Below, piece after piece: positions 43,841-54,238 of a DNA stretch of 64,000 nt. Source of the stretch: Pyrenochaeta sp. MPI-SDFR-AT-0127 (taxonomy: Eukaryota > Ascomycota > Dothideomycetes > Pleosporales > Cucurbitariaceae); NCBI GenBank assembly GCA_020747015.1, contig JAGTJM010000009.1:372001-436000 (forward strand), written 5' to 3'. The notes beneath the pieces are model-generated. The model searched no databases. It was given only the letters and a program-made list of their open reading frames with translations, and was not told the DNA's origin. The translations under genes and the position numbers were made by a program. The stretch's first letter is position 1. The number at the start of each line of letters is the position of its first letter.

Positions 43841-45244
43841 TCATAGAAGCCCCAAGGTCTCTAGATCTAGCTCCATATCCTCTCTCCAAACGTCATTCAA
43901 GACATATTCCTCATTGTTAGACCCTGTCATGGGCGCTACTGTTCTTCTCCACCGCCTGCGGAGCCTTCGCAATCTTCTCTCAGGGTTCAAATCTTCCATT
44001 CCTGTTTTCCTTTGTAAGGTCGCATATATACTTGGACCTGCTTGCGGATATGTATGCTGATTCTCGCCAGGTTCTGATCGCTCTGTAGCTCTCTCGTAGA
44101 AAGATTCCTCGTCGGCTTGGAAGGCGGCCAGATTCCTCCAGCCTGGATCTTTTTCAGAGTACGGTTTCCTGACAAGTCCTGGTTTGTTGTCCTCGAGTTG
44201 GCCATCCTTCAGCGCCTTGGAAAGTTTCATACTCATCTCGAGTTCATCAGACATGTCTGCTGCTGTCCTTTCGTCGCTAGGCCTTTTCCCCTTTTTATCC
44301 ATCTTATTCGGTGGATCCCAGATCACCGTCTCTACTGATCGAATGCTCTCATCTGACCTCGGCCTTCGAAACTGAGGTCGTGTTGCGGCAATGTCTCTAT
44401 CATGTCTCTGCTTACTTCCTTCAGGGCTGACCTTTCTCGATCTCGTCGAGCCCAGTGTCTCGTAGATCCTTGTATTCCTCTCGTCTATAGCCTTTACATC
44501 CACTACTCTCGTTTTGCCTGCACTAGCTGCTGTGCCCATTTCCTCCGCGACCTTCAAAGCGATGTCTTGTACCTTTTCAAACTCGGGAAATTGATCTTGG
44601 AGCGATTTGAAAAATCCATACCGTTCCCGGGACTGTAGATACCAATCCCGCACGGCGGAGAACTCGCGATAGGTGTACTCTAGATTGATGTGCGAGTGGA
44701 CGAAGTTTAGACCCATTGCACGTACAATATTTGATTCGTGTGGAAAGCTCTCCCATATTGCGATCATTTCTGCGAATGTAACCGTGGCACCAAACATGAG
44801 GCGAGTTTGAATTTGCATATCAAGGCCCTGAATGCCTGATATGGGGAGTTCAAGTGCAAGCCAAGTCTTGTGAATGGAGACGGATATGAAGAGTGCAGGG
44901 TGGAGGAGGACCTGGTTCTTAGGTGGAACGCAGCCAGAGGCCTGAAGCATTCTATTCAGTATCCATTTAAGACCCACCGCTTCGATATCGTCGGAGAGAA
45001 TGTCGATGCCGATATAAGGTGTGTGTAGCGCGAATCGAGCAATCGACCATGGAAGAAGCGTTGTTTTTGGAGGGGGCAGCACCCATTGCCTAAGCTTCGG
45101 CGTGAAGTGCAGGACTACATTCAGAGGAATTCGCGGCGGGAGCTCAGATACGATTTCCTTGCCTCGAATGCCGAATACAACATACGGTGGTGAACGAATA
45201 CCGTTTGGCAGTGGCCGTATTGGGAACTCGAGAAGGTAAGACAT
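43841..45244 (-). CDS. Unrecognised 467-residue protein
   Basis: I do not recognise the family. The frame is open from 45424, but the first ATG is at 45244 (Met-Ser-Tyr-Leu-Leu-Glu-Phe-Pro-Ile-Arg-Pro-Leu-Pro). Residues 1-200 are mixed and probably folded, with Pro-Tyr-Val-Val-Phe-Gly-Ile-Arg-Gly-Lys, a His-Phe-Thr-Pro-Lys-Leu-Arg-Gln-Trp-Val segment and Gly-Leu-Lys-Trp-Ile-Leu-Asn-Arg-Met-Leu, reminiscent of the BTB/POZ-like core and following helices of fungal proteins of unknown role, but I cannot confirm this. From about residue 235 the sequence is charged and likely disordered, ending with a basic Arg-Arg-Leu-Arg-Arg-Leu-Arg-Arg-Arg-Trp cluster that could be a nuclear localisation signal. 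No signal peptide and no membrane span are present. Confidence 0.75.
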   Translation of the reverse strand: MSYLLEFPIRPLPNGIRSPPYVVFGIRGKEIVSELPPRIPLNVVLHFTPKLRQWVLPPPKTTLLPWSIARFALHTPYIGIDILSDDIEAVGLKWILNRMLQASGCVPPKNQVLLHPALFISVSIHKTWLALELPISGIQGLDMQIQTRLMFGATVTFAEMIAIWESFPHESNIVRAMGLNFVHSHINLEYTYREFSAVRDWYLQSRERYGFFKSLQDQFPEFEKVQDIALKVAEEMGTAASAGKTRVVDVKAIDERNTRIYETLGSTRSRKVSPEGSKQRHDRDIAATRPQFRRPRSDESIRSVETVIWDPPNKMDKKGKRPSDERTAADMSDELEMSMKLSKALKDGQLEDNKPGLVRKPYSEKDPGWRNLAAFQADEESFYERATERSEPGENQHTYPQAGPSIYATLQRKTGMEDLNPERRLRRLRRRWRRTVAPMTGSNNEEYVLNDVWREDMELDLETLGLL

Positions 45245-46443
45245 CGTTGCGGCGTTGGCCTTGGTGGGCTTGCATTGCGCAAGATATGCAGGTGCCTTCA
45301 AAAACAAGCTTCGGTTTGGACAGGCGCCGATGGGTCTGTAGTGAAAGGCCGCCAAACTCTCATTTCCATTCGAGGTGAAACAGCGCTCAGTTACTCGGTC
45401 TTTTTGATCACCAGACCACAACACTGCAGCGGATCTCCGAACAAACTACACTGTTACAGCGTGAAATCTATACAACTAGAACATTTCCCTCACTTAGGCA
45501 TCTCCAAGTGTGCGGTGACTGCGAACGGAGGCGCGACATGAACTTGTGTGTACAAATGATAGTCACTTGCAGAAGGATATACCGCAGATTCCATCTACTC
45601 AAGACGATCGGAGTTGCCCATCAAGAGTATCGGGATGCCATACATGGCTTGTCATCAACCATATCAGTCTGATAGAGTCTTTCCTACCAGCTATACCTAC
45701 ATCCCCAAGCAAATAATCATCGTGAAGAGACGTTTATGGAGACTGACTAGAAAGCTGACTTCACCAAGGCATCCAGTAACCTGGCTCTATATATTTCTGA
45801 AGCCAACTCGATTCTTGCTAAAAGAATATAGTGCACATATTTGAGCGTATATGCGTGCCAGTTGGCTATCATATTTGCAGGCAAGTGTCACTCGGCTGAG
45901 GATATGCAGTTAGATATTATGCATTGGGATTCGTAAGTATTCGGAAATCAGCATATGATTGGGTCTCAGTACTTGAAGGCTTTCACGCTTCATGCCATTC
46001 GATTTCAAAATAGCCCAGAGCTTGGTACTTGAAGGATGCAGTATCGCTGGATACAACAAATGGGGATAGCCATGGTTAATTCCGGGTATAAGTCCATTAG
46101 CGTAACCTTGCCCAGGCTGCCAAACTCCATAGAGGGACAGATGGGCTCACCAGCTGGCTTGACAAGGCGGAAAAAGGGCGGTGCAGGATGTGGTAGCGCC
46201 GAATTAAGGTTGTTCTTTGTTTGTTGGCGCTCGGAGGCTGTTGATTCCGGAACGCGTGGATCCCGTGCCTTCGCGTTTTCGCGTTAGGCAACCATTGAAC
46301 CAGTAAATACAAAAAGCGGGGCTTCTGCATTCAAGTGAGGGTACATCATCAAGCACTGATTATACACAACCTGACCGAACCGCTTCCAAATCGAGAACCC
46401 TCATCAGTATACACATATCAATACTTGCGTATCATAATTCACA
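45245..46443. other. Intergenic region, orphan gene to DUF4267 gene
   Basis: About 1.2 kb between divergent genes; promoters are expected. No further gene is supported. Confidence 0.45.
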
Positions 46444-46842
46444 ATGCCTGGCATATCTTCCCACCCAGTATTGCCCTACATCTCAAGCTTCTTCGGGAGC
46501 ATATTCCTTGGCTTTGGAGTAACCTACATCCTCTATCCTCGCACGGGCTATGATCTTTTTGGCTTCTCTTCTACACCCAGCAACCCCTCCGACTGGGCCA
46601 TTATGGAGCGAATCATGGTTCTCTACGGGGCGAAGGATCTCTTTCTAGCAGGAGCAATCTTCGCATCGACTTGGTATGGAACGAGGAAGAGCGCAGGTCT
46701 GATTCTTGTGGCGGCGAGTGCATGTGCGGGTGTCGATGGGTATGTGGTTGGGAAAGAGGCTGGAACGAATCACATGAATCACTGGGGCTATGGAAGCGTT
46801 ATGGGGCTGGTGGGCTTGGTGATGGCGGGACTATTGGGGTAG
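46444..46842 (+). CDS. DUF4267 family small membrane protein
   Basis: Intron-free frame of 132 residues. About four hydrophobic segments (10-30, 58-76, 82-98, 112-132) and the pattern Pro-Arg-Thr-Gly-Tyr-Asp-Leu-Phe-Gly-Phe, Met-Val-Leu-Tyr-Gly-Ala-Lys-Asp-Leu-Phe-Leu and Asp-Gly-Tyr-Val-Val-Gly-Lys-Glu-Ala-Gly fit the fungal DUF4267 family, proteins of unknown function that resemble small multi-span membrane proteins. There is no cleavable signal peptide beyond the first span. The start is preceded by ATTCACA, a good fungal context. Confidence 0.85.
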   Translation: MPGISSHPVLPYISSFFGSIFLGFGVTYILYPRTGYDLFGFSSTPSNPSDWAIMERIMVLYGAKDLFLAGAIFASTWYGTRKSAGLILVAASACAGVDGYVVGKEAGTNHMNHWGYGSVMGLVGLVMAGLLG

Positions 46843-47484
46843 GGTAAAAGTCGAAAGGGGCTGTAAGGGTGTGCTCCTAGCGGAAATTGTGGTCGCACGA
46901 CATTCACACATATCGTAAGTAAATTGAGTGTTGCCAGGACTGACAGAACGCTTCGCTAACATAATAGAACTGCTCTACCACTGCTATCTAGACTAGAACA
47001 CCCAATTTGTGGTTTCCATATCACCTGGAAGTCAGTAAACTATTTGACACCTGACGGCGTGACTTGGAGAGGTATGGCCTATGGGTTAGTGGCTCGTTCC
47101 TTCAGAACGACAAAAGAGACATAGGAGAGCACCAAGCAAAGATTATGAGATACTAGCCTGGTACTGTCTCAACCATCGACGGTGTGAAAGTTATTGAAAT
47201 ATTTCAATTTTTAACAGGTATACCATAGCCTCTGAGCGGATTGGCGTAGCACCACTTGAAGCTGAGAGTGCGTGTATGTGGCCCAAGTATATTGACTAAC
47301 CTAGGTGGGACTGCGGGATGGTTTCTTCGCCAATCTTGTGCCCCGCATAATTGCACAATGACTCTCTCGCCTACTTTATTTATATTGGCGCTCGTGTAGG
47401 ATTAAGACCCACACAATACGAATATCGTGGCGAGGCTATGGACATGAATGCACCAATTTTCAAAATTGTTATCCAAGTCATTTA
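46843..47484. other. Intergenic region upstream of tRNA-Trp
   Basis: About 640 bases with no coding frame of note; it includes the 5' flank of the tRNA gene. Confidence 0.45.
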
Positions 47485-47520
47485 GGCCCTATGGCGCAAC
47501 GGTAGCGCGTCAGATTCCAG

Positions 47521-47533
47521 TACGTCTGGAGAT
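47521..47533 (+). other. Canonical tRNA intron after position 37
   Basis: The 13-nt insert TACGTCTGGAGAT in the anticodon loop pairs (CTGGA) with the anticodon loop TCCAG, as expected of introns removed by the tRNA splicing endonuclease. Confidence 0.75.
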
Positions 47534-47549
47534 ACCTGAAGGCTTTGTG

Positions 47550-47605
47550 GTAAGCACTCCACAGTAGACATTGCATGTACGACCCGTTACTGACCTTGCC
47601 TTCAG
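47550..47605 (+). other. 56-nt spliceosomal-type insert in the tRNA T arm
   Basis: It begins GTAAGC, has a branch-like TTACTGACC with the A about 13 nt before the end, and finishes TTCAG. These are the same signals as in the mRNA introns of this window, and 56 nt is a typical length for them. It lies precisely between position 53 and 54 of the tRNA, and removing it recreates a perfect five-pair T stem and seven-base T loop. Confidence 0.7.
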
Positions 47606-47634
47606 TTCAAATCACAATGGGGTCATCAACGTTC

Positions 47635-47639
47635 TTTTT
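47635..47639 (+). terminator. Pol III terminator T-run
   Basis: Five T residues lie ten bases after the tRNA discriminator base, the usual RNA polymerase III stop signal. Confidence 0.7.
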
Positions 47640-47910
47640 GCTTGCGTTTTGGTCGTCTTGTCTGCTACGCAAGGGTACTGGTTGCTGCTTGTAATGGCGT
47701 CGTGATACTTTTGCCATTTTCTTAGTACGCAACGCCTCTTCTACAGGTCGTGATTGTTGTTGCAGGATGGTTAGAATTTTTCGTGCAAAATCCAGTGATG
47801 CTGATACTGAGTGAGTGCTGCACGTGCCGTCGCGTAAGCCAGCGTGATTCCCACACGCGTCATCCGAGACCTGCACCCTGCATTACCTCGACGCGAACAG
47901 CATTTTTGTG

Positions 47911-49498
47911 ATGGCTGATGTCTGGAACGGGCACATTTTGTTACCTGATGGCAATTTGATCAAGGGTATGTATCTTTGTAAGTGTAGTCGCTATGCTATG
48001 CTAATAACCGCTCAGACATTGGCCTCACGTCGCACACAGTCGCGTCTGCCCTAGCCCCTCCTGCAACCCGTCTCCGCTTCCTTTCCACTGTCGATACCGC
48101 TAAGATCCCACTATACCTTGCTGTAGGACCCAGTCTAGATGTATGGACCACATGTGAAGCTACCGAGGCTTGGTTCGAGTCCATCTTGCTCAGCAAGCCA
48201 TCTGCGTTGACTGGCACGTCTGGAAATGTCCCCGCCAACGAATGGTGGAATCTTGCACGCTCACAGTCACCCATTGGGATCTTGGTGCAGGTTCACAATG
48301 AAGACGAAAAGGCACAATCGCCTAGAGTGACAGAAATTCTATTCTATGGGTCCATCGCCGCCCCCACCACCGGCGAACTTCCTACACCGCCATCATCTTC
48401 GCCGCAACTGTCCAATGTTCTGGTAGAGCGCCTACCAGAGCTTCGAGTCCATGCACTACCGCTGTCGTCACACCTTCTGCATCACCACAAGGTTGAGCCG
48501 CTCGTTGACGGAACAGCCCATTTCCTTCCACCACTGCACAACTCACAGCCAACTCCCACATCACCAAAACGCACACGAGACATTTTCGAAGAGGCGACCA
48601 TCGCCAACAAAAAGGCAAGGGGAAGAGGTGGAACAGGAGTTGCAGCTGCTGCAGCTCGAGCGAGCGATTCTCAACAACCATATGCACACCGGAAATCGCT
48701 CTCCATTGACACCAAAGCTCTGCCTTTCCCCGACTCTAGGCCCCCATCCGCGAATAGCGCTCTGTCGCGCCCCAACTCGCGCCAGCTTTCTCGCTCACCC
48801 AGTATATCTTCTGACATACGACCTTTGAGCCGCAAGGGCCTGCCAGAGGCACACATCAAACGCTCAACCCTGTCACAAGTGGCTACATTATCCCTACAAC
48901 CAGAAGAGCCAACCACAGAAACGAGGAATAAGGAGGCACTCTCACGAGTGGTTATGGCGGCCATGCGTATGCACGGACTACAACAGCGGAAGAAGAACAG
49001 ATCCCGCCGAGCATCTGTTGCCCCTGGCATCGAAGAAAGCCCGCAGCTGAGTGAAGAGGCCGCCGCTGAGGAGGCCGCGAAAGATGACGAGTACAAGCTG
49101 ATCTACCACCAAACATACAAGGGTGCGGCATTAGCATTGGTGAGTTGATCCGCCTTTGATCGACGGAGTACAGCTGATAAGTTATGCAGAGGAAACACAT
49201 GTCTAAGAATCCGTTACATGCCCAACCTGATCGCTTGCGCGACCTTGTAGAGAAACTGCTCACCATATTTTTGAGCGACCCTCTTGCGGAGCCGCTGCCC
49301 TTAGATGAGCCTGCCAACACCGTAGCTACGCCTGGTGGTAAACATAGACTTGCTGCTCCTGGGTCAACTCACAGCCATGCTAGTCCGTTCGATTTACCTA
49401 GCATAGTTCGATCGCGATCAGGTATCAGCAGATCTGTAACTGACACCCAATTTTATACTGGGTCACCAGTGAGCAAGAGGAAAGTCGAAGCAAACTAA
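47911..49498 (+). CDS. Sld7-like DNA replication initiation protein
   Basis: Three exons, 47911-47965, 48016-49139 and 49190-49498, encode 495 residues. The first part (1-150) has a conserved start Met-Ala-Asp-Val-Trp-Asn-Gly-His-Ile-Leu-Leu-Pro-Asp-Gly. The middle is low complexity with Ser-Pro sites and a basic Lys-Arg region. The segment at about 375-425, Tyr-Lys-Leu-Ile-Tyr-His-Gln-Thr-Tyr-Lys-Gly-Ala ... Asp-Leu-Val-Glu-Lys-Leu-Leu-Thr-Ile-Phe-Leu, fits the Sld7 C-terminal domain. In budding yeast Sld7 binds Sld3 and helps it load Cdc45 at origins. In filamentous fungi the family is recognised mainly by this C-terminal domain. Introns are 50 nt with CTAAT and CTGAT branches. Confidence 0.8.
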
Positions 49499-50196
49499 GT
49501 GCACTCTGTAATGACATCAGAGTGTACGGTTTGATGATTGCTCTGCTTTTGCCAAACTGCACTAAATATCGTACAGTCAGTTTTTGGATGATCCTCTCGG
49601 GCGATATTGCATCAGACCCGGTCTAATCCGAGCACTGTTACTGCCGTGGACCAAAATAGTCAATTGCACCAGTACTTGCAGCTCTGACCTTACGTTTCAG
49701 TACTGCGGAAGAGTAAATCAATATAAACGACAGCGGAGTTGCGTTGCATTCCTGGCATGGCATGCTGACGGTCGTCCACTAATCTGCACATGGAACACGA
49801 GGATCGCCAGCCTCGCACCCCATAAGCGGCAATTGTTAAACTTAGCGGTTGTGGCGCCGCCGTAACCGTGCTGCAGCAATGATCTACGTTCCCTTGCATC
49901 ATAGTATCGTGGACCTTGAAGAGTATTGTAACTCACTGGATCTGGGAGTGATTTGAGCACTGATGTTACGTATTTCGAGGCGGAGCAACTCGTGATTTCT
50001 CGTGTTCCTTGGTGGTACGAGTTTAGAAGCTTTGACGATGTTTCCAGAATTACCCTAATGAGGGACTGAATGTAGAGAGCAGATGCGTATAAAGAGTTGG
50101 AGGACGCGCAGAAACGAGGATCCAACCTCACGCTTCACAGTCGAACTCGCCATTGTCAAGCCTCTTTCAAACACAAAACCATATCATCTATACAAC
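49499..50196. other. Intergenic region upstream of small secreted protein
   Basis: About 700 bases; the last 100 look like the leader of the secreted-protein gene. No other gene is supported. Confidence 0.4.
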
Positions 50197-50723
50197 ATGT
50201 TCTCCAAGATCTCTGCTCTTGCTCTCCTCGCCGCCAGCGTGTCCTCCGCCCCGGCCGGTTCTTGCGACGCACCTGCGCCGTGGACTTGGGAAGTCCATGG
50301 CTTCAGCAGCGTCTGCACAGCAGCAACATGCCGCTATTCGTTCAACGTTTCCGGGCCTGCAGGTCCATCTAGTCAGCCGCCGTTTGATGCCAGTGGCTGC
50401 ACTGGCACCAGCGTCCAGGGCGAATACAAGTCCTGTGCCATTGTTGGCGTGGATGTTCCCGGCGATGTGCAGACCCAAGAATTCAACCACGGCATTGATA
50501 TCGGAGCAAGCATTAGTGTGCAGTATACATTTGAGCAGTAAGTGCTTCTGGTGGAATCAGGTAGCGTAGAATTCGCATAGAATATCGTTGCTAACTATTG
50601 CATAGGAATGGTGTAAAATACACGTATACTGGCAACAACTCGGTTGCTCACACAGGCAACGGCCCCGCTGTGGAGTTCACAATCATTCCCACGGAGGTCT
50701 ATGCTGTTCCAGTTGAGAAATAG
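50197..50723 (+). CDS. Small secreted cysteine-containing protein
   Basis: Two exons, 50197-50537 and 50606-50723, encode 152 residues. Residues 1-17 are a signal peptide (Ala-Leu-Ala-Leu-Leu-Ala-Ala-Ser-Val-Ser-Ser). The mature part has five cysteines (23, 40, 45, 68, 80) and a beta-strand-like pattern (Trp-Glu-Val-His-Gly-Phe-Ser-Ser, Cys-Arg-Tyr-Ser-Phe-Asn-Val-Ser, Ile-Ser-Val-Gln-Tyr-Thr-Phe). This resembles the AA1-like/Alt a 1 group of small secreted fungal beta-barrel proteins, but the similarity is impressionistic. The odd cysteine count would leave one free or allow a dimer. It is a candidate allergen-like or effector-like secreted protein of unknown function; no homologue can be named with certainty. 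Confidence 0.75.
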
Positions 50724-51630
50724 AGAAAGCCTAGAGGCAGCGCTGAGGTAGTCAGTATCTACAGTAAAAATCTTGACTGTTGAACAACATACATTGCCTC
50801 ATCTTTTCCAAGTGACCATACCAGTCTTGACAAAGCTCTTATCATCTTTGTGAACTTTTTGCCTTTATTTTCTCCATGTCCTCTTGTAAGGCCTCCAGTG
50901 ACCGGAGGGTATCGGTCACAAGTAGCCTTGTGACATCCCAATGTGAAGGCGCTTCGTAGAGCGTCATCAGTCATGGCTTGAGCAACAACAAATCCTCGAG
51001 TCTTGCTGCAAACGTAGCATTATCAAAAGGCCAAATCTTTCACATCGGTGTTTTACCATTTGGAGAAGTGTATGCATGGATGTGGTGAAATTCCGTTCAG
51101 TGATTCGACAAACTCATGTCTATCACTCAACATCGATATCATAGAACCGATGTGTTGTGGGATCGATCTAAAGTACCTGTAGTGTATATTGATAGGGTGT
51201 GTCTTGATAGAATTATTCGTTGACATACTTCTGAGAATTATCTAACCCATGTTCGCTTGTTGTAAAAGAAAGCTATTGGAAATGGGTTTCTAATAAGCAA
51301 GATAAACTCCGAATATTGAGCTGAAGGACAGAACATGCAGTGTGAAATTACCTCGGGACATGGAGCCTATTAGAAAAGTAAAAGCAGGGCAATCGATTGA
51401 GTTGAGAAAATATGACGCCTTGCTCTTGTTACTTATCGACTTTCTGATGTCATTTTGCATAGTGAGTTATCTTTGTAATTTATATCATGCGCTATGTACA
51501 CATGTCGCTCTAACATATACGCTTGAGATGCCTTCCGCTTCAACGTAGCCTGAGGTTGCACTCTTTCCTACATTGCACTCTCCTTCGATCCTAGTCATAT
51601 CGTGCACCATACGGTCCTCATTTACAAAAC
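50724..51630. other. Intergenic region between convergent genes
   Basis: About 900 bases, A/T rich. A minus-strand 71-residue frame with ATG at 50974 exists but has nothing to support it. Confidence 0.4.
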
Positions 51631-54238
51631 CTACAGTTCGTCCCTCACTCTCTCTCCACTAAGGTCCGGCATAGCCATCATCTTTACTACCAAGCTCGTC
51701 CACCCTGTAAAATGCTGAGTCCGCTGACCCTTGCCAGTCTCTGGGTTGTACTGTTCCCATGCGAAACCGGTTTCCTTCCAGCTCTCGTACACTGTTTTGA
51801 CAAGGTTCTTGCGGAGATCAGTATACAGCTTGGTTGCGCGCTTCTGATGCGGTCCTTTCTGTTGCGCGATGTTCTGTTGTCGTTGTTAGTATTTTGTTTT
51901 TTGGAAGGGTAAATATTGGTTTGCAGGATGCCACAACTTACAAGCAATTGGCTCACCGCCAAATAATTCATGTTCATCCAAATTGGTCCACGCCAATAAT
52001 CCTCGGCCGTGTGATAGAACTCATCACTCTTACTCAGACTCCTCAATCCATAGTCGCTCCACAGTTCCTCCTCATCGCCAATCAAATCCAGTACGGCACC
52101 TAATCTTTTACTATCTTTATCCACTAGTCCTGTCAAGAACGGGAATAGCGAGATATATCCCTTGTGGCACACAAGTGAATGCTCCTCATAATCGTCAATG
52201 GTAGCATCGCAGTATGTCTTTGCTTTATCGGACCAGTGGAGATCGTCAATGTTGCGAGTGATGGCTTCGTCGTACTTGGCGAATTCAAGCGCATCATCGT
52301 CCTCGCCCAAGTAGACTGCAATACGCTTGATGGCACGTGTCATCATGCCCATCCAGCTTATCAGGTCAACATGTAGCTCGCCGGGGTGAGGAGGCTGGGC
52401 GCGAGGATAATCATCGAGACCAGAGGTGAGGATGTGCTGCGGTGTACGGCCGCGCCACCGGTAACCTTCTTTTGTGGAGAAGGCCTCGCGGTCGTAGCTC
52501 TTAATGTCGCCGGCTTGCGTTTTGCGGAACCAGAAGTAATGGCGCTTGAGGAGAGGATAAAGGGCGCGGAGGTACTGCAGAGCTGCTTCGCGGTTTGCCA
52601 GCTGCATATAGTAAGACTTCTCATGAAGTACCCTCTCGTTGCTTGTGTCAGTTTTCAACGCATCAAGCTTATCTAGGAAGGAAGTGATGACCATGAACAA
52701 CGTCGGCGGGTTGGCGTAGTGAGGGTATTGAACCTGGAACTCCTCGGGTACCTTGCTGCGAGCTTCGGCACCAAGAATCTGTTCGCGGCCAATCCAGCCA
52801 TCTTCGTCCATGAGATTGAACCAGCTCTTGATGATTTCAAGGGTCAGGTCAGCGTCCCAATCAATGACGGGTAAGAGATGAAAGCCTTCATCCCAAAGGA
52901 ACCCTCGAGGGAAGAACGGTCGCGAGGGAATGCTTGTGTACAGCTCTGAAGGCCCTTCAAGTGGGGCTTCATTTCTGCTTCGTGCTTCGGCAGCTTCCTC
53001 CCAGAAACCTTCGCTATCTTCCTCGTAAGCAGCATCATAGGATCGATCAACGCGCGAGTCGCCATAGAAGTAGCCAATACCGCCAATGAGATTTGAGAAG
53101 AGCGATTTGGAGAACTCTTCGTAACGCTCCTTGAGAAAGGGAGCCTTGGGCTTGAAGATCTCAGCAAATCGAGTAGAGAAGCCAGACGTGACGGAGTCGA
53201 TCTGATCCGTCAGATCGTCCGAGGTAATCTTAGTTGGCGCAGAACCAGATGAGAAGATGACGTCGAACTCGAAAGGACCTTCGAAGACCTTCTGGATTAT
53301 GTGTATATTGCCGCGGCTGGGGTTGTGTTGGATAGTGTAGACCTGCGCAGGAGGCGGCGGGTTATCCTCTCCGTACTTTGGAATTAATACGTCAATCTGG
53401 CCCTTCATGTGTGCGAAAAGCACTGCCTTGACCTGCCACAGCGCTTCCTCTGGCACCTGTCCGCTGTGCACCAGTGTTCGGTCCAAGGGCTTCTCGTCAT
53501 AGCTCGGGTGGCCTGTCAGGGGATGGTCGCCCTTGCCCTCTGTGACTTTGATTTCGAATTCGCCGAGCTCAGATGTCTGGCCTTTGAGCACGACATCGCC
53601 CTCAACGCCCGTCTCTTCCTGGTCTGCGTTTGCAACTTCCAAGCTGCCCAGCCCCTCGAGCGTGTTGTACCAAATGACAGTTGTACGCAGATTCGGCGAC
53701 GCATCTTCCCGCAAGGTACCCTTGATTCTGGCGCCCCAGCTACCTCCATGTTCTCCACCAGGGAATTTAATGAACTCGGTCGTGATGTCGATGTGGTTCG
53801 CTGGGTCATGAATAGTCTGGCGGCCGCCGCTTCGCACGTCGTACTCGTCCCAGCCATAGCCATCGAGCTCGTGTTGCTCACAGGTGTGTCGGAAGGCTGT
53901 TAAGCTTAGCAATTGGTCCTTCGGCGCATATGCAATGGCAAAGGATGCTTGCGGCAATCCTCTTGCTTCTCTTGCATGTGCAATATCGACAGGCACCTAC
54001 TATTCTGAACACTTGAATAATCCTCAACCCTCGTCCACATCAGTCCCCCCATCAAGCTCTTCGGTATACGCGGCCTGACGCCAAAGTACAAATTTGGCCT
54101 GTATGGACCCCAGAGCAAGCTGTCATTTGTGGCCTTTTCGATCCCGGCGACCTGCGCACTCGTGGAAGGCAATTGGCTTAGGGTGAGAAGACATGCTAGC
54201 CCCCTCCAGAGAGTGGCTTGCGTAGAGTCACGCATCAT
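51631..54238 (-). CDS. CWH41: Mannosyl-oligosaccharide glucosidase (glucosidase I, GH63)
   Basis: Three exons on the minus strand, 54238-54001, 53896-51942 and 51873-51631, encode 811 residues. A cleavable signal or anchor lies at residues 10-30 (Leu-Ala-Cys-Leu-Leu-Thr-Leu-Ser-Gln-Leu). Family hallmarks are Leu-Leu-Trp-Gly-Pro-Tyr-Arg-Pro-Asn-Leu-Tyr-Phe-Gly-Val-Arg, Phe-Phe-Pro-Arg-Gly-Phe-Leu-Trp-Asp-Glu-Gly-Phe-His, and Tyr-Trp-Arg-Gly-Pro-Ile-Trp-Met-Asn-Met-Asn-Tyr-Leu. The enzyme removes the outermost glucose from Glc3Man9GlcNAc2 on N-glycans in the ER. The last exon ends Gly-Glu-Arg-Val-Arg-Asp-Glu-Leu, an RDEL terminus resembling the KDEL/HDEL retrieval signal. An open frame runs through the second intron in another register and should be ignored. 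Confidence 0.95.

Larger units (their letters stand above)
47485..47625 (+). tRNA. tRNA-Trp(CCA) with anticodon intron and an extra T-arm insert
   Basis: The 141-base gene folds as tRNA-Trp when two inserts are removed. Acceptor strand GGCCCTA (47485-47491) pairs with TGGGGTC (47618-47624), discriminator A at 47625; D arm GCGC/GCGC; anticodon stem TCAGA with CCTGA (one A-C mismatch at 31-39); loop TTCCAG...A with anticodon CCA at 47517-47519; variable loop AGGCT; T stem TTGTG (47545-47549) with CACAA (47613-47617) around loop TTCAAAT. The first insert (47521-47533) sits after position 37, is 13 nt and contains CTGGA complementary to the anticodon loop, a normal nuclear tRNA intron. The second (47550-47605) separates T stem from T loop. 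Spliced length is 72 nt, exactly canonical. Internal A box is intact, and the B box GTTCAAATC is rebuilt because the insert ends in G. Confidence 0.85.

Noticed and set aside
50759..50974. 71-residue minus-strand frame with a real ATG
   Set aside because: Nothing supports it beyond length; the region is A/T rich and between convergent genes.
51687..51872. Reading frame continuing past the glucosidase I intron to 51687
   Set aside because: The sequence after the GTAAGT donor is out of register; the GH63 ending is recovered only by splicing to 51873-51631.
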